A DNA stretch of 64,000 nucleotides from Stenogyne calaminthoides (Eukaryota > Streptophyta > Magnoliopsida > Lamiales > Lamiaceae): positions 25,801,667 to 25,865,666 of the forward strand of contig JBBCBC010000007.1 in assembly GCA_037126765.1 (NCBI GenBank). The letters are read 5' to 3'. Numbering within the stretch: the first letter of the stretch is position 1; each line of letters opens with the position of its first letter. The notes beneath the pieces were generated by a model, which was not told where the DNA came from, searched no databases, and was given only the letters and a program-made list of their open reading frames with translations. The translations under genes and the position numbers were made by a program. Positions 11,159 through 21,944 of this stretch are shown piece by piece.

Positions 11159-14100
11159 ATGAGTGGAAATGAATTGGCTCCTGCTGTATGGTATCTGGAT
11201 AGTGGATGTTCAAGACATATGACAGGATATAAGCAACTAATCACTGACTATGTTGAGCCAAAAGGCCCTCAGATCACATTTGGAGACAATTCCAAAGGAC
11301 AAACTGAAGGATATGGAACTCTTGAAGTTGATTCTGTTCATATCCATGGTGTTTCATATGTGTCTGGTCTAAAGCATAACTTGCTTTCTATCATTTAATT
11401 ATGTGACAAAGGATTCAGTGTTGAGTTCTCAAAGAACTTATGTTATGTGAAAGACAATACTTCACAGAAAATTTTACTGACTGGTACTAGAAAAGGAAAT
11501 GTGTATCTTGCTGATTGGAGTTCAACTCCTAAAGATACATGTTTGGTTGCAAAAAGTTCCACTGATACCAGTTGGTTGTGGCACAAAAGAATGAATCACT
11601 TAAACTTCAAAACCCTGAACAAACTTGCAAGATTAGCACTTGCGAGGAGGTTACCCAATGAAGTGTTCAGTAAAGAACATGTATGTGATGCTTGTAAGAA
11701 AGGAAAACAAATCAGAGCATCTTTCAAAAGCAAAGTAGTTTTTCTACTGATAGAATACTACAACTGTTACATATGGATCTCTTTAGTCCAGTAACACCTG
11801 TGAGCACTAATGGCAGAAAATACACAATTGTGGTAGTTGATGACTACTCTAGATACACATGGGTCATATTCTTACTCAGTAAGAAAGAGACTTAGACAAA
11901 ACTGCCTGAACTACTGAAAAGGCTCAGTACTGAAAAGAATCTGAGTGTGGTCAAAATCAGATCAGATAAAGGAACTGAGTTTATCAATCATATTATATCT
12001 GATTATTGTGCAGCAAATGGAATAGCTCATGAAACATCAGCTGCAAGGACCCCACAACAGAATGGTGTTGCTGTAAGAAGAAATAGGACTCTGAAAGAAG
12101 CTGCAAGAACAATGATTGCTGAAGATGATATTCCTAAGAGATTTTGGGCTGAAGCTATCAACACTGCATGCTATTCTCAGAACAGATCCATGCTGACCAA
12201 GAACCAAGGAAAAACTCCATATGAGCTGTGGAATGAAAGGAAGCCTCTTGTTTCTTTCTTTCGTGTGTTTGGTTGCAAGTGTTTCATACACAATAATGGT
12301 AAAGATCAGTTGAAAACTTTTGATAGCAAAGCTGATGAAGGGATATTCTTAGGATATTTTGAAGTCAGTAAAGCCTTCAGAGTTTACAACTGTAGGACTC
12401 TTATTGTGGAAGAAACACCTCATGTTGTTTTTGATGAATCTACTTGTGTTCAGAAGAAATAGGAACATGACTAAGGAGAACTGATCAAGAGAATCACCAG
12501 ACTTAGCCTGAAAAAGAATGATAAAACATCCTCTGAACCTGAATAGAAGAAGTCAGTCACTTTATATGAATGGAGTGAATCAGACTCAAACAAAGAAGTT
12601 CACGATGGACAAACTCAGGATGGTGAGACTCAGGATGGAAATTCTCCACTGAAGGAAAGCCAACACACTGAAGCTGACCAATCTGAACATACACCAGTTC
12701 AGAGTCAGGTATGTAATGCCAATGAAGATGTGGTCACAGCTGAGGCAAACTCTGAATCTATCAACCAAAGGGGAACAAATGTCTCTGACAATGTTCTGAA
12801 TGGAATTTCCCCTTAGGAAGATGATTCTCTTTCTCCTTTTCTGTTGTTCCCTGAATTTAATGAACTACCTGAACCTAACATTTCTGATAATGAGGATACT
12901 ACTGATGAGGGAACATCCAAGAAAAAATGGTTGGATAGTCATCCTAAAAGTCAGATTGTGGGTGATCTATTAGATGGTGTCAAAACAAGAAGGTTCCATG
13001 GAGAAAGTGCTTTGTTCTGCTGCTTCCTATATTAAAAAGAACCTACTGAGATTGAAGAAGCTCTACAAGATTCATTTTGGCTTACTGCTATGCAAGAAGA
13101 GCTGAATCAGTTCTCAAGGAATGAAGTTTGGGAGCTAGTGGATAGACCTAAGAGGCACAATGTGATTGGAACTAAGTGGATGTTCAAGAATAAGAGAAAT
13201 GAAAACAATAACATTGTGAGAAACAAGGCAAGGCTAGTTGCACAAGGTTATTCCCAAGAAGAAGGCTTGGATTATAATGAAACCTTTGCACCTGTCGCAA
13301 GACTAGAAGCCATCAGATTGCTTCTTGCATATGCTGCACACATGAAATTCATAGTCTATCAGATGGATGTGAAAAGTGCATTTCTGAATGGTGTGCTTAA
13401 GGAAAGCCTTGTATGGCCTTAAGCAAGCACCCCGAGCATGGTATGATACCCTTTCTCAGTTTCTTACTGACCATGATTTTATCAAAGGAACTGTTGATAG
13501 AACTCTGTTCAGGATAGAAGATTGGAAAGACATCTTACTTGTTCAGATTTATGTAGATAACATCATATTTGGATCTCCAAATCATCAGTTGTGTGAAAAG
13601 TTTTCTACCCTGATGAAAGGAAAGTTTTAGATGTCAATGATGGGGGACATGAATTTCTTTCTTGGACTTCAGGTGAAACAAACTAAGGAAGGAATTTTCA
13701 TCAATCAAGTAAAATACACCAGAGATCTGATTGCAAAGTATGGTGTACAGAATTGCAATGCAGTTAGAATTCTTATGAATACTAACTACAAGATGGATCC
13801 TGATCCTGAAGGCAAATCAGTAAATCACACTGATTATAGTGGGATTATTGGATCATCGCTATATCTCACAAACAAGTAGGCACGATATAACATTTCTTTG
13901 TTGGGATATGTACAATTTACCAAGCTAATCCTAAATTTAGTCACATGGAGGTCGCCAAAAAGATTTGAAATATCTTAAAGGCCTTTGTGAATATAGGATT
14001 AAGGTATCCGGTGATGATAACCTTGAATTAACTTGTTATTGGAATCGATTATGGAGGATGTAGAATTGTGGAAGTCTACCACGGGAACTTGTCAATTTCT

Positions 14101-14492
14101 TGGAAGTAAACCGATATCATGGTTTTCAAAAAACAAACCTCAAGAGCAACCAAGATCTTCTAAATTGAATACATGGTCAGTAGGAAGTCACAGTGCCGCA
14201 TTCTTTGGCTCGGACAACAATTGAGGATTATAAGATTATAGCCAATGATGTACCTATATTTTGTGATAATAATAGTGCAATTGCTATTACACAAAATCCG
14301 GTATTGCACACCAGATGTAAGCATGTTGATATCAGACATCACTTCATCAGATATCATGTTGAGAAGAGAGACATCAGACTGGAGAAAATTCATACTGATA
14401 AACAGAGAGATGCTATCTTGATTAAACCTTTGGCTGAATCAAGATTTCAGGAACTATCAGTTGAATTAGGTATGTTGGATCCAGGCGAATAA
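11159..14492 (+). pseudogene. pol of element A (PR-IN-RT-RH), defective
   Basis: Protease motif WYLDSGCSRHMTG (about 11190) is intact. The integrase zinc region (H, H, CDACKKG) is followed by a frameshift near 11730. In the integrase core the D of HMDLF and the D of RSDKGTEF remain, but the third acidic residue is replaced: GVA-V-RRNR, codon at 12073-12075. RT has lost about 75 bp at 13405-13410 (start of [10 protein letters not shown] to before KALYGL), with AGGAA microhomology. The YVDD box reads YVDN (Asn codon 13559-13561). Stops occur at about 11396, 12460, 13033, 13628 and 13877. RNase H is disrupted at 13880-14230, and the tail ends in LGMLDPGE. It cannot encode active enzymes. Confidence 0.9.
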
Positions 14493-15216
14493 AGAAAATC
14501 TGAAAAATTGAAGGTTTTCAGATGCATGAAGTTTTCTCAGGTTTTTACTGAGAAACTCAGGATAAAATTGAAAGTACTTAACACTGAGTCTTGGGAAACT
14601 CAGTTATTCTGAAGATCTGTACTCGAAGATTATCTTGAACTCGTTATGTATTCAAGATATTATCTTGACCTATTATCAAGCTCAAGATTATTATTATAAT
14701 CGACCTCGTTCAAGACTTTCGATTATTATCGACATTTTATCAAGGTCAAAACTTCGAAGAAGACCGATGGAGAAAATTAGTCTGAAGAAGTATTGACTCA
14801 TGCAACACATTTATTGTCTAACTGAATCTCAGTAATCATTGGGAATAAATAACATAACACCTGAAGGAATATTTGGGCGGGACCTTTGAAATACACGAAG
14901 AAAGTCAATGGTCTGCAGGAACAGTAATTAAATGCATTGTTCATTAATCACCAATAAGGATAAATTGGCGGCGTTATATTTGTGAAATCGTCCTTTCATA
15001 TACCCGATTTAGTCAGTGTCTAATCTCGACCGTCGATTTCATCATCTATACAATTTTCCATGAATCAAATCCTATATATCTATTGAAGAATTCCTTCAAA
15101 GCCCGATTCCAATAACCTTCATCTTCAAAACACCCTTCTTACACTCTGCTTCAAAAACTCTCAATTGCCCAAAAATTATCATCTTTCTCAAAACCCTTCA
15201 CAGAAATTTTCCAAAA
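14493..15216 (+). promoter_or_regulatory. Region between pol and ORF2 of element A, with promoter-like block
   Basis: Three parts are visible. 14493-14620 is a conserved spacer. 14620-14765 is a degenerate TTATCTTGA/CTCAAGATTATTA repeat that differs strongly in length from element B. 14860-15216 looks like a plant gene promoter: CTCGACCGTCGATTTC near 15030, TATATAT at 15073-15079, and an A/C-rich leader leading to the ATG at 15217. The TATA-to-ATG distance is about 140 bases, as in element C. Confidence 0.6.
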
Positions 15217-18200
15217 ATGCCATTCTCTGTATACGACAAGCTTGCCATCTCTAACAAACCTTGGTATGAATATGTCATATCTCTTGAAAGCTCATCAAAC
15301 GCAACTCACGAAGAGGAAGCGTTACATATGATTCGGTTGGCAAAGCTTACTTGCCTGGTTGAGAATCAACCAGAGGCAGAATACACAAAAGAGGTAATAG
15401 AGTTTATCTCGAATTTGAAATTAGATGAGGAAGATTGTATAGGATCATAGATAATTGTATCGCATTTAGAGCATAGTTCAAAGTATGTGGATTTTGTTAG
15501 GGAATTGTATATAATTCCTAAGAATCTTAATACCATATACGAATTAAGCGATATAGGTGAAGACCCTACAGTGTATATGATGGGTAGGGAGCAAGAATAT
15601 CTGGATAGGATTGCAGAGCATCCAGTTAAGTTTGAAGCTACTCTGAATAAAAGGCATTTAAAGCCTAAGTATCGAGTATTGCTGGACATTGTGAGTAAAT
15701 GCATAATGAGTCGGTCTGGCAGCTTTGAACAGATAAGTACGCCAAAGTTGAGGTTAATGGCGGCGATTGAAGATTCACCCACCACGGCATTCAACTGGTT
15801 ACACTATTTAATCAAGGTGGTGAGTGATCAAGCAAAGCAAGTTCAAAAGGTGAATGGCTCTGTTGTTGTCAAGGGAAATATCCTTCATGTAACCAAGATT
15901 GCATTCATCTTAGAAATGTGCAGAGAAGAGGAGGATATCTTTGCCAACTCCTCACCCTTTCTAAAGTAAAAAATTCTGTTCAAGCCACCAACAACTAAGA
16001 AGACTTTGAAAGGAAGGAAAGAGAAAAGCTCTAAGTCTCAGGAGGAGACTACTAAAGAAGGAGTTGTTGAAGTCCAACAAGCCAGGGGGAAAGCCCTGAT
16101 GGACGTGAAAAGAGAGAAAGGAGAAACTCTGAAGAAGAAAACACTGGCCCCTCAGAAACGCAGAAAACTTCAAACTATTACTGAGGAGGAGGTCAGTGAC
16201 ACTGAGGAAATCCAACCTGAAGGCCAACAAGGACTGAAATCTCCACTGCAGGTTCTGGCTCAGGTTGTGACAATTGTTCAGGAAGAAACTGAGGAACAGG
16301 TTTTCTCTGAGGTACTCGGAACTTCTCTGAGCTCAGATAAAATTTCTCAGGAAATATTCAAGGGACCTCAGGTTCCTACTGAAGAGATACCTGTTCAGAC
16401 CTCAGATCAGATTGAACCTCAGGATCTGCTGAATTTGGACATATCCTGAGTGAACCATTCCTCAATCCTTCAGCACCTGAACTCATTCAATCAGATCCTA
16501 CTGATCCTGGGAGCCCAAAGATGAAGAAGGGAGAGGCAGAAGAAACTGAATGGCGCGGCAAGGGGGAACGATTCATTTTTGATAGGTACCCTGAGCTGAG
16601 CTCATATCCTGACCTTCAGGATCTCTTCTTCAGACTCAGAACCACTGTGTACATCCTGAATCAGACTCTTCCAAAGATGCTGAACATAGCCTCCTTCAGA
16701 GGAGAGGACTGGTGGAATGCTGAGACTGCTGTTCTGACAGAGTTCTCTGGATTCAGGAAGACAAAGCTCAGGATAAAAAATGCTAATTTTGATGAGCTAG
16801 TCAAGAAGAAAGTGGCTGAGAGAAGGGAAGCTTATATTGATGCCTTCAGTTCTAAGGATCAAGATAGAGAGGGTGATAAGCAAGAGGATCCTAAAAATCA
16901 ATCTCAGATGGAGAAGGAAACTGATGCTGGACAGACTGATATCTCACATCCTCAGACTGAAGTCAGCACTCTTCAGACTGAGGCTCAGGTGGAGCACCCA
17001 GCTCAGGTGGAAAGAGTTGTACTCACTCCAGAGATTGACCTCAGTCCTATCTTGGATAATTTGGAGAAGGTGGTGCCAATGGTGGAGAAAGTGACAAAAA
17101 TTAGAAGAAACCTTGGCAAGCCAATCTCAGAAGGTAGAAACTCTGAGTTCATCTTCAGACATCCTGCAACTACAAACATCTCTTGCTGATAAAATGACTA
17201 CCTTGGAAGGAAAGGTTGATGTAGTCAAAACAGAGCTCGATGCAGAGATGAAGCAGATGTATCAGGAAAGAACAGCCTATCTAGAAGCCAAGCTGGTTGA
17301 GAAGAATGATCTGATGATCAAGACAACTGTTGAGGAAATGGGCTCTATGCTCATGACCAAGATGACAAAGATGATGCAAAATGTCTTCTCAAACCAGTTT
17401 GCACCTCTTTCTGAAGAGTTCTCAGTAGCTAAGAATCACATGAGAAGGCTGGAAGATGAGCATGATCAGTTGGCAGGAGAAGTGCGAAGTATAAGCAAAG
17501 AACAATATCATATGGATACTGTACTTTCTCAACTTCTTCCAAGGTATGGTGCCAAAAAGGGGGAAAGGCCTGGTGGCAAACTTAGTGAATTGTTGGCACA
17601 AACCTTGAAGAGGAAGGCTCAGAAAGAAGATGAGGAAAAAATAATTGTTGATGCCTTAAAAGAAGTAGAAGCCACTGAGAAGCTCAAGTTCAAAGAAGCT
17701 GAAGAACCTATCTACACTAAAGTATCTGAGCAAACTATTCAGGAAGCAATTTTTGAGAAACTGAGTGGTAGAAGGATGGTGGAAACAAGCCAAGCCGGTG
17801 AAGATCAAGTCAGACCTGAAAAGAGAAAGGCTGTGGCATTTGGAGAGCAAGAGAAGAAGAAAAGAGCTAAAGCTTCTAAGTCTACTCAGAGGAAATTGAT
17901 TATTTACTTTGAAGAATCTGAGGAAGAAGCTGAAAAAGAAGTCTTCAACACTAAGAAAGCTCTCACAAAGCTGCCAGCCATTGAAGGAAAATTACTGACT
18001 AAGGAGGAAACTGTGGTGCTCAAAGGGAAAAGACAGATGCCTGAGGTGACAGTACATCCTGATGCTGCGACTGAGGTCTTACAAGAACGGGCAAAAAGAC
18101 AGAGAGGACTAGAGTCCAGCAAGGTGGGTGAAGCCCATGCCATTCTGAACCCAATTCCTACTGAAGCTGAGACAGAAGCTGAGACTCAGATAAAAGCACC

Positions 18201-18939
18201 AGCAGAAAAGCCGATCAGAAGGAAACTTTTAGGAGAATTCTCTGAGGCCGAAGCCCACAGGAGTGAAGAGTCTAAAACTGATGAACTCTTCAAAAAGGGA
18301 TTTGGTGAATATGATGTGGCTTCTAAGAGAATTAACTGGGATTGTCATAATTCTGTGAAGATGATAGAGGCTGAAAAGAGGAGAAAGCCTGCTCTATCTG
18401 TGTCTGGTTCAGAAATAACAAGTAAAGCCAGAGAAGAAGCCAAGAGGAACAGGGGTGGATTTCTGAGAATGATATACAGGAGGAGAGGCACTAAGCAGAG
18501 GAAGAGGATGTGGCCTCATGTGGATAAGTGGATGCCCATAGAGCTTAATGATAAGTGGGAAATGGCCAAGAGGGAATTTGTGTTCAACTATGACGTTTTG
18601 CAAGTCTGGCCGTGTTCCATTGCTGACAGAGATGATGTTTCCATTGCCTACATTCTGAAGAACTTCACCATTGAATGCCAGAAATGGTTCAACGTGTTTG
18701 ACACATTAGGTTATCAGCTGAAAGCACCGGGGCAGATCAAATATCTTCCACCTAAGTTCAAGAATGGAATGATAAATTATGATTTCATCTATGCTGACTT
18801 CGTGGATCAGGCTGAGTACCTAGAGCTGACTGGGAATGATGCGCATATTATTCAGAAGAGGGAAGAGCTGAAGAAACGATACTATGGAATGTTCAACCTC
18901 AATCCGCCAGCCGATGAAATTGAATCTGAGAAAGACTAA
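15217..18939 (+). pseudogene. ORF2 of element A, envelope-position gene of unknown function
   Basis: About 1,241 codons from ATG to TAA at 18939, with two nonsense codons (15448-15450, 15967-15969) and two frameshifts (near 16440 and 17110). Layout: residues 1-250 form a globular N-terminal domain (VYDKLAISNKPWYEYV; RHLKPKYRVLLDIVSKC; LRLMAAIEDSPTTAFNWLHY); 250-430 a Lys/Glu linker; 440-510 a helical block (RYPELSSYPDLQDLFFRLRT); 600-770 a coiled coil ending LLPRYGAKKGE; 1098-1241 a C-terminal domain (WPHVDKWMP, KWFNVFD, ELKKRYYGMFN). There is no signal peptide or membrane span, so a classical envelope protein is unlikely. The N-terminal part reminds me of the putative plant transposon protein domain family. 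From about 17940 to the end, A differs sharply from B and C. Confidence 0.85.
17554..17566 (+). other. Internal copy of the polypurine tract within ORF2 (A)
   Basis: AAAAAGGGGGAAA is identical to the 13 bases at 19191-19203 next to the LTR. It encodes the KKGE segment of ORF2. The same 13-mer is found in B, C and the antisense copy at 5834-5846. Confidence 0.7.
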
Positions 18940-19204
18940 TGTATCTTATATTTTTATTGTTCAGGAGAGTAGAATCAGTCTTTGTATCTTGTACTTGATT
19001 TTCTGATTAATGAAAACTCTACTGATGTTTTTGCTCTGAAAAGATAATATCTCATTATCTTACTGATTGAGTTGTTGATTGCTATTTTTTTTAACTATCT
19101 TTGCTTGCTATAAGATTTGAAACCTGAATAGATGATAGGTTTAATTCTATTATGTTCGCATATTTGTAACAAGATGGTTTAGGCATCATCAAAAAGGGGG
19201 AAAT
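18940..19204 (+). other. 3' untranslated region and polypurine tract of element A
   Basis: T-rich, non-coding, with a run of T and the block GATAATATCTCATTATCTT that recurs at 35201 (B). It ends GGCATCATC, then AAAAAGGGGGAAA (PPT, 19191-19203), then the LTR. Confidence 0.85.
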
Positions 19205-20940
19205 TGTTGGGAGATGAATTTAATAAGATTTTGATTAGATCCCAAAACCCCTGAGTGTGACATGTATCAGGACATCTTGGTAGTATAGGATCAGGTTTCA
19301 ATAGATATTAAGACTCAGGATTATCTGCACCCTGTATAGTCAGCAGATATAGATCAGGATAAAATAGGTTTGATTTAAAGAACTCAGAAGTTCTAGAGTA
19401 ACTCAGAAGAATCCTAAAATCAGTAGAATCCTGAAGACAGAAGATCCTGAAGACCAAAGATCCTGAACAGCTATTTTGATAAAATAATGTTATGTTCATT
19501 CTTAGTACAAACAAACAAAATGTTAGATATTCATGGACATTAAGGAACATATCAGCTCAGAAAGGTTGACCAAAAAGGAGTCTTTTTGTTTGTCTCTATT
19601 CAAAGGAAGATTTAAACCAATGAGGAGGCAACAACAAAGTATTTTACTGACACTGAAAGCGACATCTCACTGAAGAAATGTCAGGGCTGATATCTTCCAG
19701 TTCACAGAAGTTGGTGATTGGCTACATGGCTGCATATTTCCTAATACATGCAAGGGTGCATTCAAACCCTAGAAATAGTCATTCATCAATAACCAAAAAA
19801 GGAAACCCTTGATGATATCTCTTCCAATGGATAGTTTTTCAAGAGTGACTCTCAAGAGAGTTGCCTATAAATACCAGTAACCTTCACCATTGCAAGGTTA
19901 CAGGAAATCAAGCAACTCCAGAGCTCATTCGTATTCTTGTATTTGAAGCACTCGAAAAACCTAAGATTTTCCAAGTGTTTCACATTGAAGAGAGCTCATT
20001 TTTCTAAGACGAGAATTGTTATACATCCAAAGCTTAGTAAGAGATATCCTAGCCTTTGAATTTGTTCTTATTGTCAAAGGATATCTCACATTAGTTGGAA
20101 ACCAACCAAACCCCAAACCCTACTGTTTAGGTAGTTTGAGTGTGTGATTGTTGGAGAGTGAGAGTTGTAAAGAGTGAGTACGCTGCAGTTGAGTTCAGCC
20201 AGAAAACTCTAGAAGAGAAGTTAGTAAGTTGTTTGAGACAGTCTGAAAGTTTGTGTGTGTTTGAGTTAGTAAGCTGCAGTAGTTCAGCTAGAAAACTCAT
20301 TGTAGAAAGTTAGTAAGCTGCTGAGTACAGTCTAAAAGCTTGAGGAAGTAGTAGTAGTGTGTTAAGGAATTTCTCTGAGGATCGGAGAGAGTGGACGTAG
20401 GAGCTTTGCCTCTGAACCACTATAATTTGCTGTGTTGTTTACTTTCTGCTTTGCATTTTTAACTATTGCATATTTTCACTGAAAGCATAGATTTTCCTGA
20501 TATTTAGTTGGAATCAATCCACTGAGTGTGCATTGAATTGATCACAGCCTTAACCACTGTTTTACTAAGGAAAAGATTTTCAGCAAGATAAAATAAGTAT
20601 AAACCTAACGCCAACACATTCCGCACCCTTGATAAGCTAGAACATATAATTATCAAACTGAACAAACTCTACTGAGTATTCAGTAAGATAGTTATCTGAT
20701 CCAAGCTTCTCAGGACTCTGATAAAATCTCAGAATCAGTTGGGCTAATCTGAAGATACTGAAAGCTGCCCAGGATCATTGTCTCAGTTGACTTTGACTCA
20801 GGGCAATTTGTGCTTCTCAGGGCTAATTATCAGGACATCCTGACCCACTGATTTCAATGTAAAGAAAAAGGTTTAAAAATCACTGAACACGTGTATTCCC
20901 CCCCCATACACGTGTGAGACTCGTTACACCGGGACCAACA
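19205..20940 (+). mobile_element. Complete family 1 LTR, subfamily sf2
   Basis: It runs from TGTTGGGAGATGAATTTAAT to GGGACCAACA, 1,736 bp. It lacks the GAAGACTCA-type array of sf1 and has its own block (AGAATCCTGAAGACAGAAGA). TATAAATA lies at 19866-19873, the AGTGG..CCACT hairpin at 20390-20421 and the poly-C hairpin at 20887-20915. It has a PPT on its left and a PBS on its right, so it serves both as 3' LTR of A and as 5' LTR of G. That arrangement arises by LTR-LTR recombination between neighbouring elements. Confidence 0.92.
20887..20915 (+). other. Perfect hairpin with poly-C loop near the LTR end
   Basis: ACACGTGTAT and ATACACGTGT form a perfect 10-bp stem around TCCCCCCCC. Each arm contains CACGTG, a G-box core. 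Equivalents: 24958-24986 (B), 49203-49232 (C, complementary strand) and 53185-53213 (D, one arm mutated). It lies 25 bases from the LTR end, in U5 or R. Confidence 0.8.
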
Positions 20941-20942
20941 AG

Positions 20943-20954
20943 TGGTATCAGAGC
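20943..20954 (+). promoter_or_regulatory. Primer-binding site, initiator-Met tRNA (G)
   Basis: Exact TGGTATCAGAGC, two bases after the LTR end. Confidence 0.95.
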
Positions 20955-21064
20955 AGTGGTTTATTTTGACCACTTGCTGTGGTAGCCATAGTCTTGTTTA
21001 CTGAGAGACTTTGGTGGTCTACTGAATAGATCTTATTGCTGATATCTTACAAGGCTCATTCATC

Positions 21065-21944
21065 ATGCCTTCTAAGAAACTTCCTATGTTCTCTGTTGAG
21101 AACTATGACCTATGGAAATTAAGAATGCAGGCACATCTGTATTCTAAGCATGAAAGAATGTGGAGAGTGGTCTCTCAAGGACCATTTAAGTACACTGTTG
21201 TGAATCCCAAAATTACTGATACTGGGAGAGATGATCCCAGAGATGAATTTCCTAAGTCTGATGACCAACTTACTCCTGATGAGAGAAAGTTAGTTAACTT
21301 AGACTATATTGCTAAAGATACTCTATACAGTACTATATATGATGGTGTCATGGGGATGATTTCTCATTGTGAAACTGCTAAAGAAATATGGGACACACTT
21401 GCTATCATGTGTCAAGGCAGAGATCATATCATAGTAAATAAACTAGCTGTTGTCATTGCAAAGTTTGACAGTTTTGAAATGGAAGATGGTGAATCCATTG
21501 ATAAACTGGAAGTCAGATTCACTAGTATCATGAATGATCTGAATGCTCTTGGGAAAAGATGCCCAAAAAGAGAAGTGACACTGAAAATTCTTAGAGGATT
21601 ATCTAAGAAATGGGATATACATGCTGTGGTGATTGAAAACACCAAGAATATTGATTCTATGCCATACCAACAAGTTTTTTCTAAACTAAAAGCTTATTAA
21701 TTTGTGATTGATAAGAAAATAAAGAAATCTGATAGCAAAGATGAATCTTCATCTAACAAAAATGTAGCTTTCAAAGCTAAAGAAAAATCCTGTAAAGCTA
21801 GAGAGTCTGATAACTCACCTGCCAAAAATCAGGATGAGCAAGAGGATAAGCTAATACTGTTGGTAAGGATGTTTGAAAGACTCAATAGCAGATTTGAAAA
21901 GTACAAAAAGTACTACAAAAATAACAGATACAGGAACAGGAACA
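21065..21944 (+). pseudogene. gag 5' part of element G
   Basis: Starts MPSKKLPMFSVENYDLWKLR, the native Gag start (compare C at 49053). The UBN2-like capsid region is complete (ITDTGRDDPRDEFPKS; WDTLAIMCQGRDH; LEVRFTSIMNDLNALGKR; LSKKWDIHAVVIENTKN). One stop replaces a Glu codon in the LKAYEFVID motif (21698-21700). The reading frame then continues to KKYYKNNRYRNRN, just before the zinc knuckle. At about 21944 it joins an inverted pol fragment, so knuckle and pol are missing. Sequence and LTR type agree with sf2. Confidence 0.88.

Noticed and set aside
12037..12291. Minus-strand frame opposite integrase of A (also at 28444-28698 and 45703-45957)
   Set aside because: It recurs only because the integrase coding strand is conserved; no independent start or promoter evidence.
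15217..15450. Classical retroviral envelope gene
   Set aside because: Position fits, but I find no signal peptide, membrane span, cysteine pattern or cleavage motif in any copy of ORF2.
19205..20940. Solo LTR
   Set aside because: It has a polypurine tract on one side and a primer-binding site plus gag on the other, so it joins two internal regions.
20943..20954. tRNA gene at the TGGTATCAGAGC sites
   Set aside because: Only the 12 to 13 bases complementary to the tRNA 3' end are present; no cloverleaf surrounds them. They are primer-binding sites.
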